A stretch of 64,000 nucleotides of DNA from Marinicella rhabdoformis (GTDB lineage Bacteria; Pseudomonadota; Gammaproteobacteria; Xanthomonadales; Marinicellaceae), in NCBI RefSeq assembly GCF_009671245.1, contig NZ_VTFS01000006.1, positions 1,345 through 65,344 of the forward strand, read 5' to 3'. Numbering within the stretch: the stretch's first letter is position 1; each line of letters opens with the position of its first letter. A program made the position numbers and the translations under genes. Shown here piece by piece: positions 9,496-18,399 of this stretch. The notes beneath the pieces are model-generated. The model was not told the origin of the DNA. It saw nothing but the letters and a program-made list of their open reading frames with translations, and did no database searches.

Positions 9496-9942
9496 ATGAC
9501 GGATTTAAGCAAACTGTACAAACAGACCATCTTGGAACACAATCGCAACCCAAGAAATTATGGTAGACCGGATCATTGGACACACCATTCTGAAGGTTTG
9601 AACGCCATTTGTGGTGATTTGGTACATGTTTACTTGACCATAGAAGGTGATGTCATTTCAGCCATTAATTACGACGGTGAGAGCTGTGCGATTTCAATGG
9701 CTTCAGCTTCAATGATGACTGAATTCATCAAAGGGCGTGCTGTTGATGATGCTTTGAGCAAGTTTGAATTGTTTTGCCAATTAATGGCTAAAGGTTCTGA
9801 TATTCAAAGAATTGACGCGCTGGAAGACGTCAATAACTTAATCACTGTAAAAAAATTCCCATCTCGAATTAAGTCAGCCACTTTATGTTGGCACGCCATG
9901 GCAGCAGCCATCAAAGGTCAACCAACAGCCACAACCGAATAA
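9496..9942 (+). CDS. sufU: SufU-type Fe-S assembly/sulfur-transfer protein
   Basis: A 148-residue NifU/IscU-fold protein of the SUF branch. Three conserved cysteines are visible: Cys39 (NAICGD, with Asp41), Cys64 (DGESCAIS) and Cys131 (ATLCWHAM). The insertion between the second and third cysteine is typical of SufU rather than IscU. In Firmicutes, SufU is a zinc-dependent sulfurtransferase accepting persulfide from SufS, and the same role is likely here because no sufE is in the operon. It lies 48 nt after sufS. Confidence 0.9.
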   Translation: MTDLSKLYKQTILEHNRNPRNYGRPDHWTHHSEGLNAICGDLVHVYLTIEGDVISAINYDGESCAISMASASMMTEFIKGRAVDDALSKFELFCQLMAKGSDIQRIDALEDVNNLITVKKFPSRIKSATLCWHAMAAAIKGQPTATTE

Positions 9943-9952
9943 AGGATTTCTC

Positions 9953-10792
9953 ATGCCTCAGCAAATCACTCCCCAAAAATCTTACACCTGGGCAGATGGC
10001 CAAAAATGGTTTTATCAGGGCCTAGAGTTGTTGCCTGTATTGGGCGCCTTGTGGTTGATGGTTATTGCCATGTATGGTTTGATTGCTTTTTCTATTGTCA
10101 GCATCAATGAGTCACTTTTTATGTTGCTTGTGGCTGTATTTAGCCCATTGATAACAGCAGGTATATATAATGCTTGTCATAAAGCAAGGCAACAAAGTGA
10201 AGGCGGCCCTAAAGTGGTGCTTTCTGATTATTTTGCTGCTTTTAAACACCAAACAACACCTTTATTAATGTTAGGAGTGTGCTTGCTGTTGATGGGGTTT
10301 GTTACTGAGGTGGTAACACAGACGATATTCAATGCATTGGGTTTGGTCATCGATGAAGGTATGGAGCCCACCTTGCAAATGAAAAACATTTTGATAGGGC
10401 AATTCATATCAATGGTGGTTTCGATTCCGCTGTTGGTGGTGGCCTTTTTCTCGCCTCAACTGGTATTCTTTCACAAGCAAACCATAAAACAAGCCATTAT
10501 TGGAAGTTATTTGGGGTTCTCACAAGCTTGGCGTGGCATGCTGGTGTTGTCGCTGTTGATTGTAGCTTTGGTTTTTGTGACCATGTTCCTGGGCGTGTTG
10601 CTTTCTAGTGTTTTGGGTTCTCTCGCTGTTGTACTGATGTCAGGTGCCATGATCATAATTTTTTCAGTTAATTTAACGGGTCAGTTTTTTGCTTTCGATG
10701 CCTTATTCCCAATAGTTGAAACACCGGATAAAGGTGGTCATGGTGATGACAATGAAAGCGATGTTGAAGGTCAAATTCACACTGAAATTTAA
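9953..10792 (+). CDS. Polytopic membrane protein (BPSS1780-like family)
   Basis: A 279-residue inner-membrane protein with about six hydrophobic helices arranged as three pairs and a hydrophilic acidic C-terminal tail (GGHGDDNESDVEG). The N-terminus starts with a short soluble stretch containing WADGQKWFYQG, then LELLPVLGALWLM. The layout matches a widespread, uncharacterised family of proteobacterial membrane proteins (BPSS1780 or DUF2189 type); the family call is from memory. It starts 10 nt after sufU with an AAAGGA ribosome-binding site and may be co-transcribed with suf. Function unknown. Confidence 0.75.
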   Translation: MPQQITPQKSYTWADGQKWFYQGLELLPVLGALWLMVIAMYGLIAFSIVSINESLFMLLVAVFSPLITAGIYNACHKARQQSEGGPKVVLSDYFAAFKHQTTPLLMLGVCLLLMGFVTEVVTQTIFNALGLVIDEGMEPTLQMKNILIGQFISMVVSIPLLVVAFFSPQLVFFHKQTIKQAIIGSYLGFSQAWRGMLVLSLLIVALVFVTMFLGVLLSSVLGSLAVVLMSGAMIIIFSVNLTGQFFAFDALFPIVETPDKGGHGDDNESDVEGQIHTEI

Positions 10793-10949
10793 TGACACAA
10801 AAGCACAAGTTTTAACTTGATGATTTTTACCTTAAATCTTTGCTTCTAATGCAGGGGTAAAGTGTACTAAAATTAATCCTTTAAAAGCGCTTAGGCAGTC
10901 TGTTTCAGTGCTGTTCTTGAAATCAATATTGTGTATTTAAGGGATTTAT

Positions 10950-12833
10950 ATGACGAAAACCTACCAATCCTCTGACATTGAAGTCTTATCTGGATTAGAT
11001 CCAGTCAAACGTCGACCGGGCATGTACACCGAAACAAATCGCCCAAACCATTTAATCCAAGAGGTGGTTGATAACTCCGTTGATGAAGCGCTTGAAGGGC
11101 ATGCCAATAAAATACAAGTGGTCTTGCACCAAGATGGCAGCATAGAAGTTTCGGACAACGGTCGTGGTATGCCAGTAGATATACATGAAGAACATGGCGT
11201 GTCTGGTGTTGAATTAATCTTGTCTAAATTGCACGCTGGCGGCAAGTTTTCTGGAAAAAACTATACGTTTTCAGGCGGTCTACATGGTGTCGGTGTTTCA
11301 GTGGTTAATGCACTGAGTGAACGCTTGGATGTTTGGATTAAGCGAGATGGAAAGGAACACCACATTGCTTTTGAACATGGTGACAAGATTTTAGAGTTGA
11401 ATGTCGTAGGTCAGGTTGGTCAAAAAAACACGGGAACCCGTGTACAATTTACACCCGCACCCGTTTATTTTGATACCACCAAAGTGGGTGTCAGAAAACT
11501 CAAACATTTACTTAAAGCCAAAGCCGTTCTGTGTCCTGGCTTAACCATAAACTTTAAAGACAACATCAACGAAGAAGAAATCACCTGGCAATTTGAAGAC
11601 GGTTTAAGGCAATACCTGTTAGATGAAATCCAATCTGATGAAATCATCCCTTTGAATGCCTTTGTAGGTGCACAACAAGAAGATGAATTTGCAGTTGATT
11701 GGGCCTTGACTTGGTTGCCACAGGGTGAATTAGTCACTGAAAGTTATGTCAATTTGATTCCAACCGCACAAGGCGGTACGCATGTCAATGGCCTCAGAAC
11801 AGGGTTGACTGAAGCTGTTAGGGATTTTGCAGACAGTCATAATTTGTTACCACGTGGCGTTAAGTTGGCGCCTGATGATGTTTGGGATCGTGTTTGCTAT
11901 GTGTTGTCTTCAAAAATGAAAGACCCCCAATTTTCGGGACAAACCAAAGAACGCTTGTCTTCTCGAGCCATTGCTTCCTATGTATCTAATACCTTAAAAG
12001 ATGCTTTGATCTTGTGGTTCAGTCAACATGTAGATGATGCCGAACGCATTGCCATGATTGCGATTAACAATGCCCAAAACCGCATGCGTAAAGCCAAAAA
12101 AGTGGTGCGTAAAAAAATAACAACAGGTCCAGCATTACCCGGTAAGTTAGCGGATTGTAGTTCTGATGACCCGATGCAAGGTGAGTTGTTTTTGGTAGAA
12201 GGTGATTCAGCCGGTGGGTCAGCAAAACAAGCGAGAGACCGTGAGTTCCAAGCCATCATGCCATTGCGAGGAAAAATATTAAATTCATGGGAAGTGGATT
12301 CGGCTCATGTAATGGCCTCACAAGAGGTTCACGATTTGGCAGTGGCTATTGGCGTAGACCCAGGTAGTACAGATTTGGCCACTTTACGCTATGGTAAAGT
12401 GATTGTCTTGGCTGATGCGGACTCAGATGGACTGCATATTGCAACCCTACTGTGTGCTTTGTTTTTACGTCACTTTGAGCCATTGGTTAGGGCAGGGCAT
12501 GTGTTTGTCGCTATGCCACCCCTGTATCGAATTGATGTAGGTAAGCAAAAGTTTTATGCAGTGGATGATTCAGAGCGTAAGCATATATTGCGTAAAATTG
12601 AGCAGGAAAAAATGAAAGGCAAAGTCAGTGTCACCCGATTTAAAGGATTGGGAGAAATGAACCCTGGTCAATTAAGGGAAAGTGCCATTGCACCAGATAC
12701 ACGCCGTTTACTCCAGCTTTCGGTTACAGCCGGTGACAACACACATGGTATCTTAGATATGTTACTGGCTAAGAAACGTGCCGCAGACAGGAAGACATGG
12801 CTACAAGAAAAAGGTGATTTAGCCACAGTCTGA
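10950..12833 (+). CDS. parE: DNA topoisomerase IV subunit B (ParE)
   Basis: A 627-residue type IIA topoisomerase ATPase subunit, close to the usual ParE length of about 630, which with ParC decatenates chromosomes. The GHKL ATPase is shown by VVDNSVDEALEGHA, DNGRGMPVD and GGLHGVGVSVVNAL. The transducer QTK loop is SGQTKERL. The TOPRIM domain has LVEGDSAGGSAKQARD, LRGKILN and DADSDGLHI. The short C-terminus without GyrB insertions, plus the DRTGRR-like DRKTW end, favours ParE over GyrB. parC is not adjacent. The 157-bp upstream gap should contain its promoter. Confidence 0.95.
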   Translation: MTKTYQSSDIEVLSGLDPVKRRPGMYTETNRPNHLIQEVVDNSVDEALEGHANKIQVVLHQDGSIEVSDNGRGMPVDIHEEHGVSGVELILSKLHAGGKFSGKNYTFSGGLHGVGVSVVNALSERLDVWIKRDGKEHHIAFEHGDKILELNVVGQVGQKNTGTRVQFTPAPVYFDTTKVGVRKLKHLLKAKAVLCPGLTINFKDNINEEEITWQFEDGLRQYLLDEIQSDEIIPLNAFVGAQQEDEFAVDWALTWLPQGELVTESYVNLIPTAQGGTHVNGLRTGLTEAVRDFADSHNLLPRGVKLAPDDVWDRVCYVLSSKMKDPQFSGQTKERLSSRAIASYVSNTLKDALILWFSQHVDDAERIAMIAINNAQNRMRKAKKVVRKKITTGPALPGKLADCSSDDPMQGELFLVEGDSAGGSAKQARDREFQAIMPLRGKILNSWEVDSAHVMASQEVHDLAVAIGVDPGSTDLATLRYGKVIVLADADSDGLHIATLLCALFLRHFEPLVRAGHVFVAMPPLYRIDVGKQKFYAVDDSERKHILRKIEQEKMKGKVSVTRFKGLGEMNPGQLRESAIAPDTRRLLQLSVTAGDNTHGILDMLLAKKRAADRKTWLQEKGDLATV

Positions 12834-12898
12834 ATTTGTTATTTAAAGTCAACATAGAATGTGTTAACTTTATAGTATGGAGGTTGGTGTGACTATTT

Positions 12899-15127
12899 AT
12901 GTTTGAAGGCTTTTTCAAGAGGTTGGGTGGTTTCAAAGACTCAAGAAGTGCAGCGGTTCTGATATCTGCTGTATTTGTTGTTGTGGTACTTCTCGCCAGT
13001 GTGTTTATTCATCAGGCACAAAAAAACTATTTAGAACGAGCTATAGGTGTCAGTGCGCAGAATATAGAAAACACCATAACTAAAAAAACCTTTGATATCA
13101 TTGGCGCAATCGGTCGCATGGGAACGCGATGGCAAAAAAACAATGGTACCATTGAACAGCTTTGGCGTCATGATGCCAGTCAATATGTGAAGGACATTGA
13201 TGGCGTTGATGTTTTGATGTGGATTGATTCCGATGGTGTTTTGCGTTGGTCAGAAGGTAGATTGTCTGTCAATGTTCCTGAAAGCGGTTTTAATTTTTTT
13301 CAACACGGTGATTTAAAAGAAAAATTACTTCTGTCTAGAGAAAGTAAACGACCAGAGTTCTCAAAAGTAACTAAATTGCCTGGGGATAATTACACCATTC
13401 ATGTTTTTTACCCTATTTGGAATGCTGATGTTTTTGATGGCTTTATCGGAGCCAGACTTGATATCGATGTTTTGTTGTCATCTATGATTCAGCCCAGTGA
13501 CAGCAGTGGATTTGTTTTAGCAGCCACCGCGGGTGAACATAAGGTTTTTACGGCTGATGGGCTTTACGGCATTGATGGGCCACAAAAAACGTTTACCATG
13601 AACATGGATGCGGATAATGAAGGTTGGGATTTTACTGTATATCCCACGACTGAGGTGTTGTCACTGTTCCAATCACCATTGCCTTTGATAATGGCTTTAT
13701 CTGGTTTTTTGATTGGTATTTTGTTCTACTTAACTATGAATTCCAGAATCAAGGCCAAAGCCAGTGCAAAGTTATTATCAAAAGAAATAAAGCGCAGTCA
13801 ACAAATGGAGTCACAAATAAGGCACATGTCTAAGCATGATGCTTTAACTCACTTACCCAATCGATCTTACCTTAATATTTATCTAGAAAATAAAATCAAA
13901 GAATGTGAGTCTAGTGGCCAGAAAATAGCTGTTATGTATTTAAATATTGACGACTTTAAACAGCTTAATGATGTCTATACCCATCAGTTAGCAGATGAGG
14001 TTTTAAAAATTATTCCAGGTCGAATCAATCAAGTTTTAAAGCACAATTCGATGATAGCGCACATGGGAGGAGATGAGTTTGTTATTTGTCTTTCAGAAAA
14101 TTTGATAGAAGAGAAAATGTTCATATATGCTGAAGATTTACTAAAAAATATCAGAAAACCAATAAGCTTAGGTTCTGAAAGTATCCGAATTACAGCCAGT
14201 ATTGGTGTTTGTTATTTCCCCCATCAGGGGCATGTGGTTGGTGAGTTAATAACCAAAGCAGAGCATGCCATGAATCAGGCAAAACAAATTGGTAAAGATG
14301 TTTATACTATTTTTGATGAAAGTTTAGAGTCGTCATCTTTATACAAAGCGGAATTGATTCAAGCCTTCAACAAGGGTATAGATAATAATGAGTTTGAAAT
14401 GTTTTTCCAACCCAGATATGAAATTAAATCCGGTGATATGGTAGGGGCTGAAGCCTTATTGCGTTGGAAAAAAGACGGTAAATTTATGAGTCCAGACAGC
14501 TTCTTGGATGTGGCGGAAGATTCAGGGTTGATTGTCAGCATATGTAACAGCGCTTTCAATAAAGCATTTGAACAATATCAGCAATTATTTAATGGAAATC
14601 CGCCTATTATGTTGGCGATTAATGTATCTGCTAAACAATTGGCTCATCCAGACTTTTTAAATGATTTATTTTCAATGATGGAGGCACACCATTTCCCTTC
14701 TGAGATGTTAGAGGTTGAATTGACAGAGCAGACTTTAATCGAAAATTACGAGTCCAGTTTGGCCACTCTTAATGCACTGAGTTCTGCAGAAGTTAAGATT
14801 GCATTGGATGATTTTGGTACAGGTTATTCATCGTTGTCTTATTTAAAAAACTTTCCTGTCAACGTTTTAAAAATTGATAAATCTTTTGTCAAAGACATTC
14901 ATAAAAACGAGAGTGATTTAGAATTAGCAAAGGCTATCATAGCAATGGGTAAAAGTTTGAAAATGGAAGTGGTGGCTGAAGGAGTGGAGGAACAAAAACA
15001 ATTACAAATACTGGCGAATGAAGGTTGTCAACAAGCCCAAGGTTTTTATTTGAATAAACCTTTGCCATTTGCAGACTTTTATAAATTATTTAATCACATC
15101 GACAACAGTGCAGATCAGTCATATTAA
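12899..15127 (+). CDS. Membrane-bound GGDEF-EAL cyclic-di-GMP protein (GGDEF domain probably degenerate)
   Basis: 742 residues: a TM helix at about 20-40, a periplasmic sensor of about 220 residues, a second TM (about 262-284), then GGDEF (about 310-475) and EAL (about 490-735). The EAL phosphodiesterase residues look intact: EALLRW, NVSAKQ, ELTEQT, DDFGTGYSSL, KIDKSF, AEGVE. The GGDEF loop itself is present (MGGDEF), but the first metal-binding Asp of the usual DLDxFK is Asn (LNIDDFK) and the GHxxGD motif is THQLAD. It is therefore more likely a phosphodiesterase, with GGDEF regulatory or inactive. A close paralogue follows directly. Only this ATG is possible, because an in-frame TGA lies just upstream. 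Confidence 0.9.
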   Translation: MFEGFFKRLGGFKDSRSAAVLISAVFVVVVLLASVFIHQAQKNYLERAIGVSAQNIENTITKKTFDIIGAIGRMGTRWQKNNGTIEQLWRHDASQYVKDIDGVDVLMWIDSDGVLRWSEGRLSVNVPESGFNFFQHGDLKEKLLLSRESKRPEFSKVTKLPGDNYTIHVFYPIWNADVFDGFIGARLDIDVLLSSMIQPSDSSGFVLAATAGEHKVFTADGLYGIDGPQKTFTMNMDADNEGWDFTVYPTTEVLSLFQSPLPLIMALSGFLIGILFYLTMNSRIKAKASAKLLSKEIKRSQQMESQIRHMSKHDALTHLPNRSYLNIYLENKIKECESSGQKIAVMYLNIDDFKQLNDVYTHQLADEVLKIIPGRINQVLKHNSMIAHMGGDEFVICLSENLIEEKMFIYAEDLLKNIRKPISLGSESIRITASIGVCYFPHQGHVVGELITKAEHAMNQAKQIGKDVYTIFDESLESSSLYKAELIQAFNKGIDNNEFEMFFQPRYEIKSGDMVGAEALLRWKKDGKFMSPDSFLDVAEDSGLIVSICNSAFNKAFEQYQQLFNGNPPIMLAINVSAKQLAHPDFLNDLFSMMEAHHFPSEMLEVELTEQTLIENYESSLATLNALSSAEVKIALDDFGTGYSSLSYLKNFPVNVLKIDKSFVKDIHKNESDLELAKAIIAMGKSLKMEVVAEGVEEQKQLQILANEGCQQAQGFYLNKPLPFADFYKLFNHIDNSADQSY

Positions 15128-15210
15128 TTAAGTTAGAATGTTGAAACTTCAAAACATATACGCCTTAATGATAGAATTAAAACAGTTTATTTTGTGGCAG
15201 GAGTTTCTTA

Positions 15211-17379
15211 ATTAAAATCACGAATTCAAATATACATTTAATTCGAATTATTTCATTGACAATTTTTCTGTCAACGCTTTTTCTGGCTTTTAATTTCAGA
15301 CAATTTCAAATCAGTTTACTAGAAAAAAATCTAGAGATTCAAGCTTCTAGCACCCACTCCAAAGTTTTTACAGACTTCAGTACTCAATTTAATATATTGA
15401 AAAGAATGGTCAACAGGTGGGAAGTGCAAAATGGTCTGAGTGAAACTGTTTGGAGAAGCGATGCCAAGAATAATATTGATGACATAAAGGGTCTGGATAC
15501 TTTGGTTTTTATAAATGCTGATCACTCTGTAAGGTGGTTAGAAAAGAATCAAGATACAGTTTTCAGTGAAGGTATGAATCTGACCGATTTTCAAGACATC
15601 TATGACCGTTTGAATCAAGCAGAGGCCAGTCAAAAGCTAGAATTATCCAAGCCAGTTAAAAATGCTTTTGGTGATTATGTTGTATATTTAGTGCAATCCA
15701 TTTATGAAAAGAAAACACTCACTGGATTCTTAATGGCTAGGATTAAAACCTATGAGTTTTTTGAAAGTGTAATCATTAACCCCATCAGTTCTGGGTATTG
15801 GACGCATATAGAGTCCGATGGTTTAATCATTTATACCAATGACCCAGTCGATTCTTTAGGAACATATCATAAAGTATTCTCCATCAATATAGACTCTGAC
15901 CCAGAAGGGATAAATTTTACCATTTACCCAACTGAAGAGACTTTGGCAGCCTATTTGGTTTGGCTACCTGAAACCATAGGTTTTTCAGGTCTTATTTTTT
16001 CATGTTTATTCTATTGGGCCATGTCTTCTCGTAGAAAATCTAAACTAAAAGCAGAAGAATTAGCTACTGAAATTAAGCAAAAGCAGTTTATCCAAAAAAA
16101 ATTAGAGCATATGGCCCACTTTGATACACTGACTAATTTGCCGAATCGATATTTAATGTCTTTGCAATTAGACAAGAGAATCAGTAAAGGTGAGTCTGTT
16201 TGGCTCTTGTATTTAGACTTGGATTTATTCAAAGATGTCAATGACACGTTAGGTCATGGTGCGGGTGATCAGTTGTTAATAGAACTCAGTCGCAGGTTAG
16301 AAAAAATATTAAATAAAGCATTTGTGGCAAGAATGGGGGGGGATGAATTTATCATTTTATTGAGTGGTAAAGACAATCAAGATATTGTAGTTGCAAAAAT
16401 AAAGACGATGTTACAAGCCATATCACGGCCATTTTATTTTGATGAAGAATTGGTGAGAATCAATGCCAGTATAGGTGTGGCTAAATTCCCTGAGCAAAGT
16501 GATACTGCCTCTGAGTTGATTACTCATGCTGATACTGCGCTTCGTTATGTTAAAGGACAAGGTCGGAATAATTATAAATTTTATGATGTGGACTTGGCCA
16601 AGTCATCACAAGATAGACTGCTGTTATTGAACAAAATAAAAAGTGGGATAAAAAAGAAAGAATTCGAGTTGGTTTATCAACTTCGTGTCGATGCAAAAAC
16701 AGGCAAATATTGGGGGGCAGAGGCTTTGATAAGGTGGTCACAGAAAGATGGTTCTTTATTGACCCCCAAAATATTTTTAGAAATTCTTGAAGAATCCGGC
16801 TTGATAGTTAATGTGGGTTGGCAAGTATTGGATGCAGCTTTAGATAAGTTCAAACAATTACTCGATTACAATGCGGAATTAAAACTTTCATATAACGTTT
16901 CGGCAAAGCAATTAGAAAGCCCAAATTTTGTAGAAGATTTGCTGACTGTTTTAGAAGAAAAGCAATTTCCTAAAAGTCATTTTGAAATAGAGTTAACAGA
17001 GCAAACCCTTATCAGTGATTTGAATCACAGTAAACATATCTTGAATCAAGTGAAGTCAAATGGAATAACCATAGCTATTGATGACTTTGGCACTGGTTAT
17101 TCTTCATTATCTTATTTAAAAAACTTTCCAGTTGATGTGATAAAAATAGACAAATCATTTGTTAAAGATATCGCCATCCAAAAAGACGATTACGAGCTCA
17201 TAAATGCCATAATCAGTATGGGGAAAAACCTCAAAGTTAAAGTGGTGGCAGAAGGCATTGAAAGTCAAGATCAGCTTAATATCTTGAAGCGATTGGGCTG
17301 CGATGAAGTGCAGGGATATTATTTCAACAAGCCTGCACCCTTTGAAGTTTTTAAAGAAATTATTGGTTCAGAATGTTAA
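15211..17379 (+). CDS. Membrane-bound GGDEF-EAL cyclic-di-GMP protein, apparent ATT start
   Basis: A paralogue of the preceding protein with the same layout: TM (about 10-30), periplasmic sensor, TM (about 255-275), GGDEF and EAL. Here GGDEF is complete (LDLDLFKDVNDTLGHGAGD, MGGDEF), so cyclase activity is plausible, and the EAL residues are also intact (EALIRW, DDFGTGYSSL, KIDKSF, AEGIE). No ATG opens the frame. A TTG at 15256 would cut into the first TM and has no ribosome-binding site. AGGAG at 15199-15203 sits 7 nt before an in-frame ATT at 15211 (MKITNSNIHLIRIISL), giving a complete signal-anchor. The stop overlaps the convergent aldolase gene by 4 nt. Confidence 0.85.
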   Translation: MKITNSNIHLIRIISLTIFLSTLFLAFNFRQFQISLLEKNLEIQASSTHSKVFTDFSTQFNILKRMVNRWEVQNGLSETVWRSDAKNNIDDIKGLDTLVFINADHSVRWLEKNQDTVFSEGMNLTDFQDIYDRLNQAEASQKLELSKPVKNAFGDYVVYLVQSIYEKKTLTGFLMARIKTYEFFESVIINPISSGYWTHIESDGLIIYTNDPVDSLGTYHKVFSINIDSDPEGINFTIYPTEETLAAYLVWLPETIGFSGLIFSCLFYWAMSSRRKSKLKAEELATEIKQKQFIQKKLEHMAHFDTLTNLPNRYLMSLQLDKRISKGESVWLLYLDLDLFKDVNDTLGHGAGDQLLIELSRRLEKILNKAFVARMGGDEFIILLSGKDNQDIVVAKIKTMLQAISRPFYFDEELVRINASIGVAKFPEQSDTASELITHADTALRYVKGQGRNNYKFYDVDLAKSSQDRLLLLNKIKSGIKKKEFELVYQLRVDAKTGKYWGAEALIRWSQKDGSLLTPKIFLEILEESGLIVNVGWQVLDAALDKFKQLLDYNAELKLSYNVSAKQLESPNFVEDLLTVLEEKQFPKSHFEIELTEQTLISDLNHSKHILNQVKSNGITIAIDDFGTGYSSLSYLKNFPVDVIKIDKSFVKDIAIQKDDYELINAIISMGKNLKVKVVAEGIESQDQLNILKRLGCDEVQGYYFNKPAPFEVFKEIIGSEC

Positions 17380-18395
17380 ATTTCATTGATTGACTGAATT
17401 AAACGTTGAACGGCTTGTGGTTGAGTGGCATGAGAAAAAACCAACCGGATGATGTCATTGCTGCCAGGCCACACATGAAACTCAAATCCTTGTTGCTTTA
17501 ATTGAACAATTTTTTTAACAGGAAGGCGACAAAATACTTCATTCGCATCAACTGGGTGTATGAACTCAATTTGACCCTCACAGTTTTCGTAAAAAAACAA
17601 CGCTTGCTGGTTGGCGTCGTTAGCCAATTGCAGCCACAAATCATCAGTTAAGTAAGCGCACAACTGTGATGAGACGTAACGCATTTTACTGATTAAATGA
17701 CCTGAGCGTTTTCTGTGGCGTAGTATTTGTGATTTGTATTTCGGATTGAAAACCAGTAAGGATTCTGCCATCATGGCGCCATTTTTGGTGGCACCAAAAG
17801 ACAGCATGTCTATACCAGATTGCCAAGTCATTTCAGCCGCGGAACAACCCAGAGAGACTAGGGCATTGGCAAAACGTGCGCCATCCATATGTAAAGCCAG
17901 TCCAAATTCCTCTTTCAGTGCTTTGAATGCGTTCAGTTCTTCCAATGTATAAACGGTGCCAGCTTCTGTGCATTGGGTTAAACTGATGACAGCAGGCATC
18001 ACTTCATGTTCACCATGTACACCAGATCCAGCCAATTTGGCACGCAATACATCAATGTCAATTTTGCCGTGATTACCCGCTATTGGAATTAATTTTGCAC
18101 CACTTGTAAACATTTCAGGTGCGCCACATTCATCGGCATTGATATGCGCGCCTTCATGGCAATAAATTGCACCATAAGGTGGGCACGATAAAGCCATAGC
18201 GATTGAATTTGCCGCTGTGCCAGTAGTTAATGGCAAAGCTTCAACCCAGCATTGAAATAAATCCTGACATTGGGCTTTGAATTGCACAGAATACTTGTCA
18301 TAGCCGTATGATTCTTCAAAACCTTGGTTGGCTTCAATCAAGGCTTTCATGATGTGCTCATTTACCGGGGCTTCGTTGTCACTGCGAAAATTCAT
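17376..18395 (-). CDS. Low-specificity L-threonine aldolase-like PLP enzyme
   Basis: A 339-residue fold-type I PLP enzyme of the threonine aldolase/beta-eliminating lyase family, expected to split L-threonine or related beta-hydroxy amino acids to glycine and an aldehyde. It opens with MNFRSDNEAPV, typical of the family. It has CHEGAHINADECGAPE, LHMDGARFANALV (PLP-contacting Asp) and SFGATKNGAMMAE with the Schiff-base lysine (about residue 204). The ATG at 18395, 4 nt after the cusA stop, is preferred over a TTG at 18413. It is the last gene of the copper-efflux operon, an unexpected place for amino-acid metabolism. Confidence 0.88.
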   Translation of the reverse strand: MNFRSDNEAPVNEHIMKALIEANQGFEESYGYDKYSVQFKAQCQDLFQCWVEALPLTTGTAANSIAMALSCPPYGAIYCHEGAHINADECGAPEMFTSGAKLIPIAGNHGKIDIDVLRAKLAGSGVHGEHEVMPAVISLTQCTEAGTVYTLEELNAFKALKEEFGLALHMDGARFANALVSLGCSAAEMTWQSGIDMLSFGATKNGAMMAESLLVFNPKYKSQILRHRKRSGHLISKMRYVSSQLCAYLTDDLWLQLANDANQQALFFYENCEGQIEFIHPVDANEVFCRLPVKKIVQLKQQGFEFHVWPGSNDIIRLVFSHATQPQAVQRLIQSINEI

Positions 18396-18399
18396 GGAT

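Noticed and set aside
12845..12875. Imperfect hairpin between parE and the GGDEF-EAL gene (AAAGTCAACA/TGTTAACTTT)
   Set aside because: It lacks a T-run and may include promoter bases; too weak to call as a terminator.
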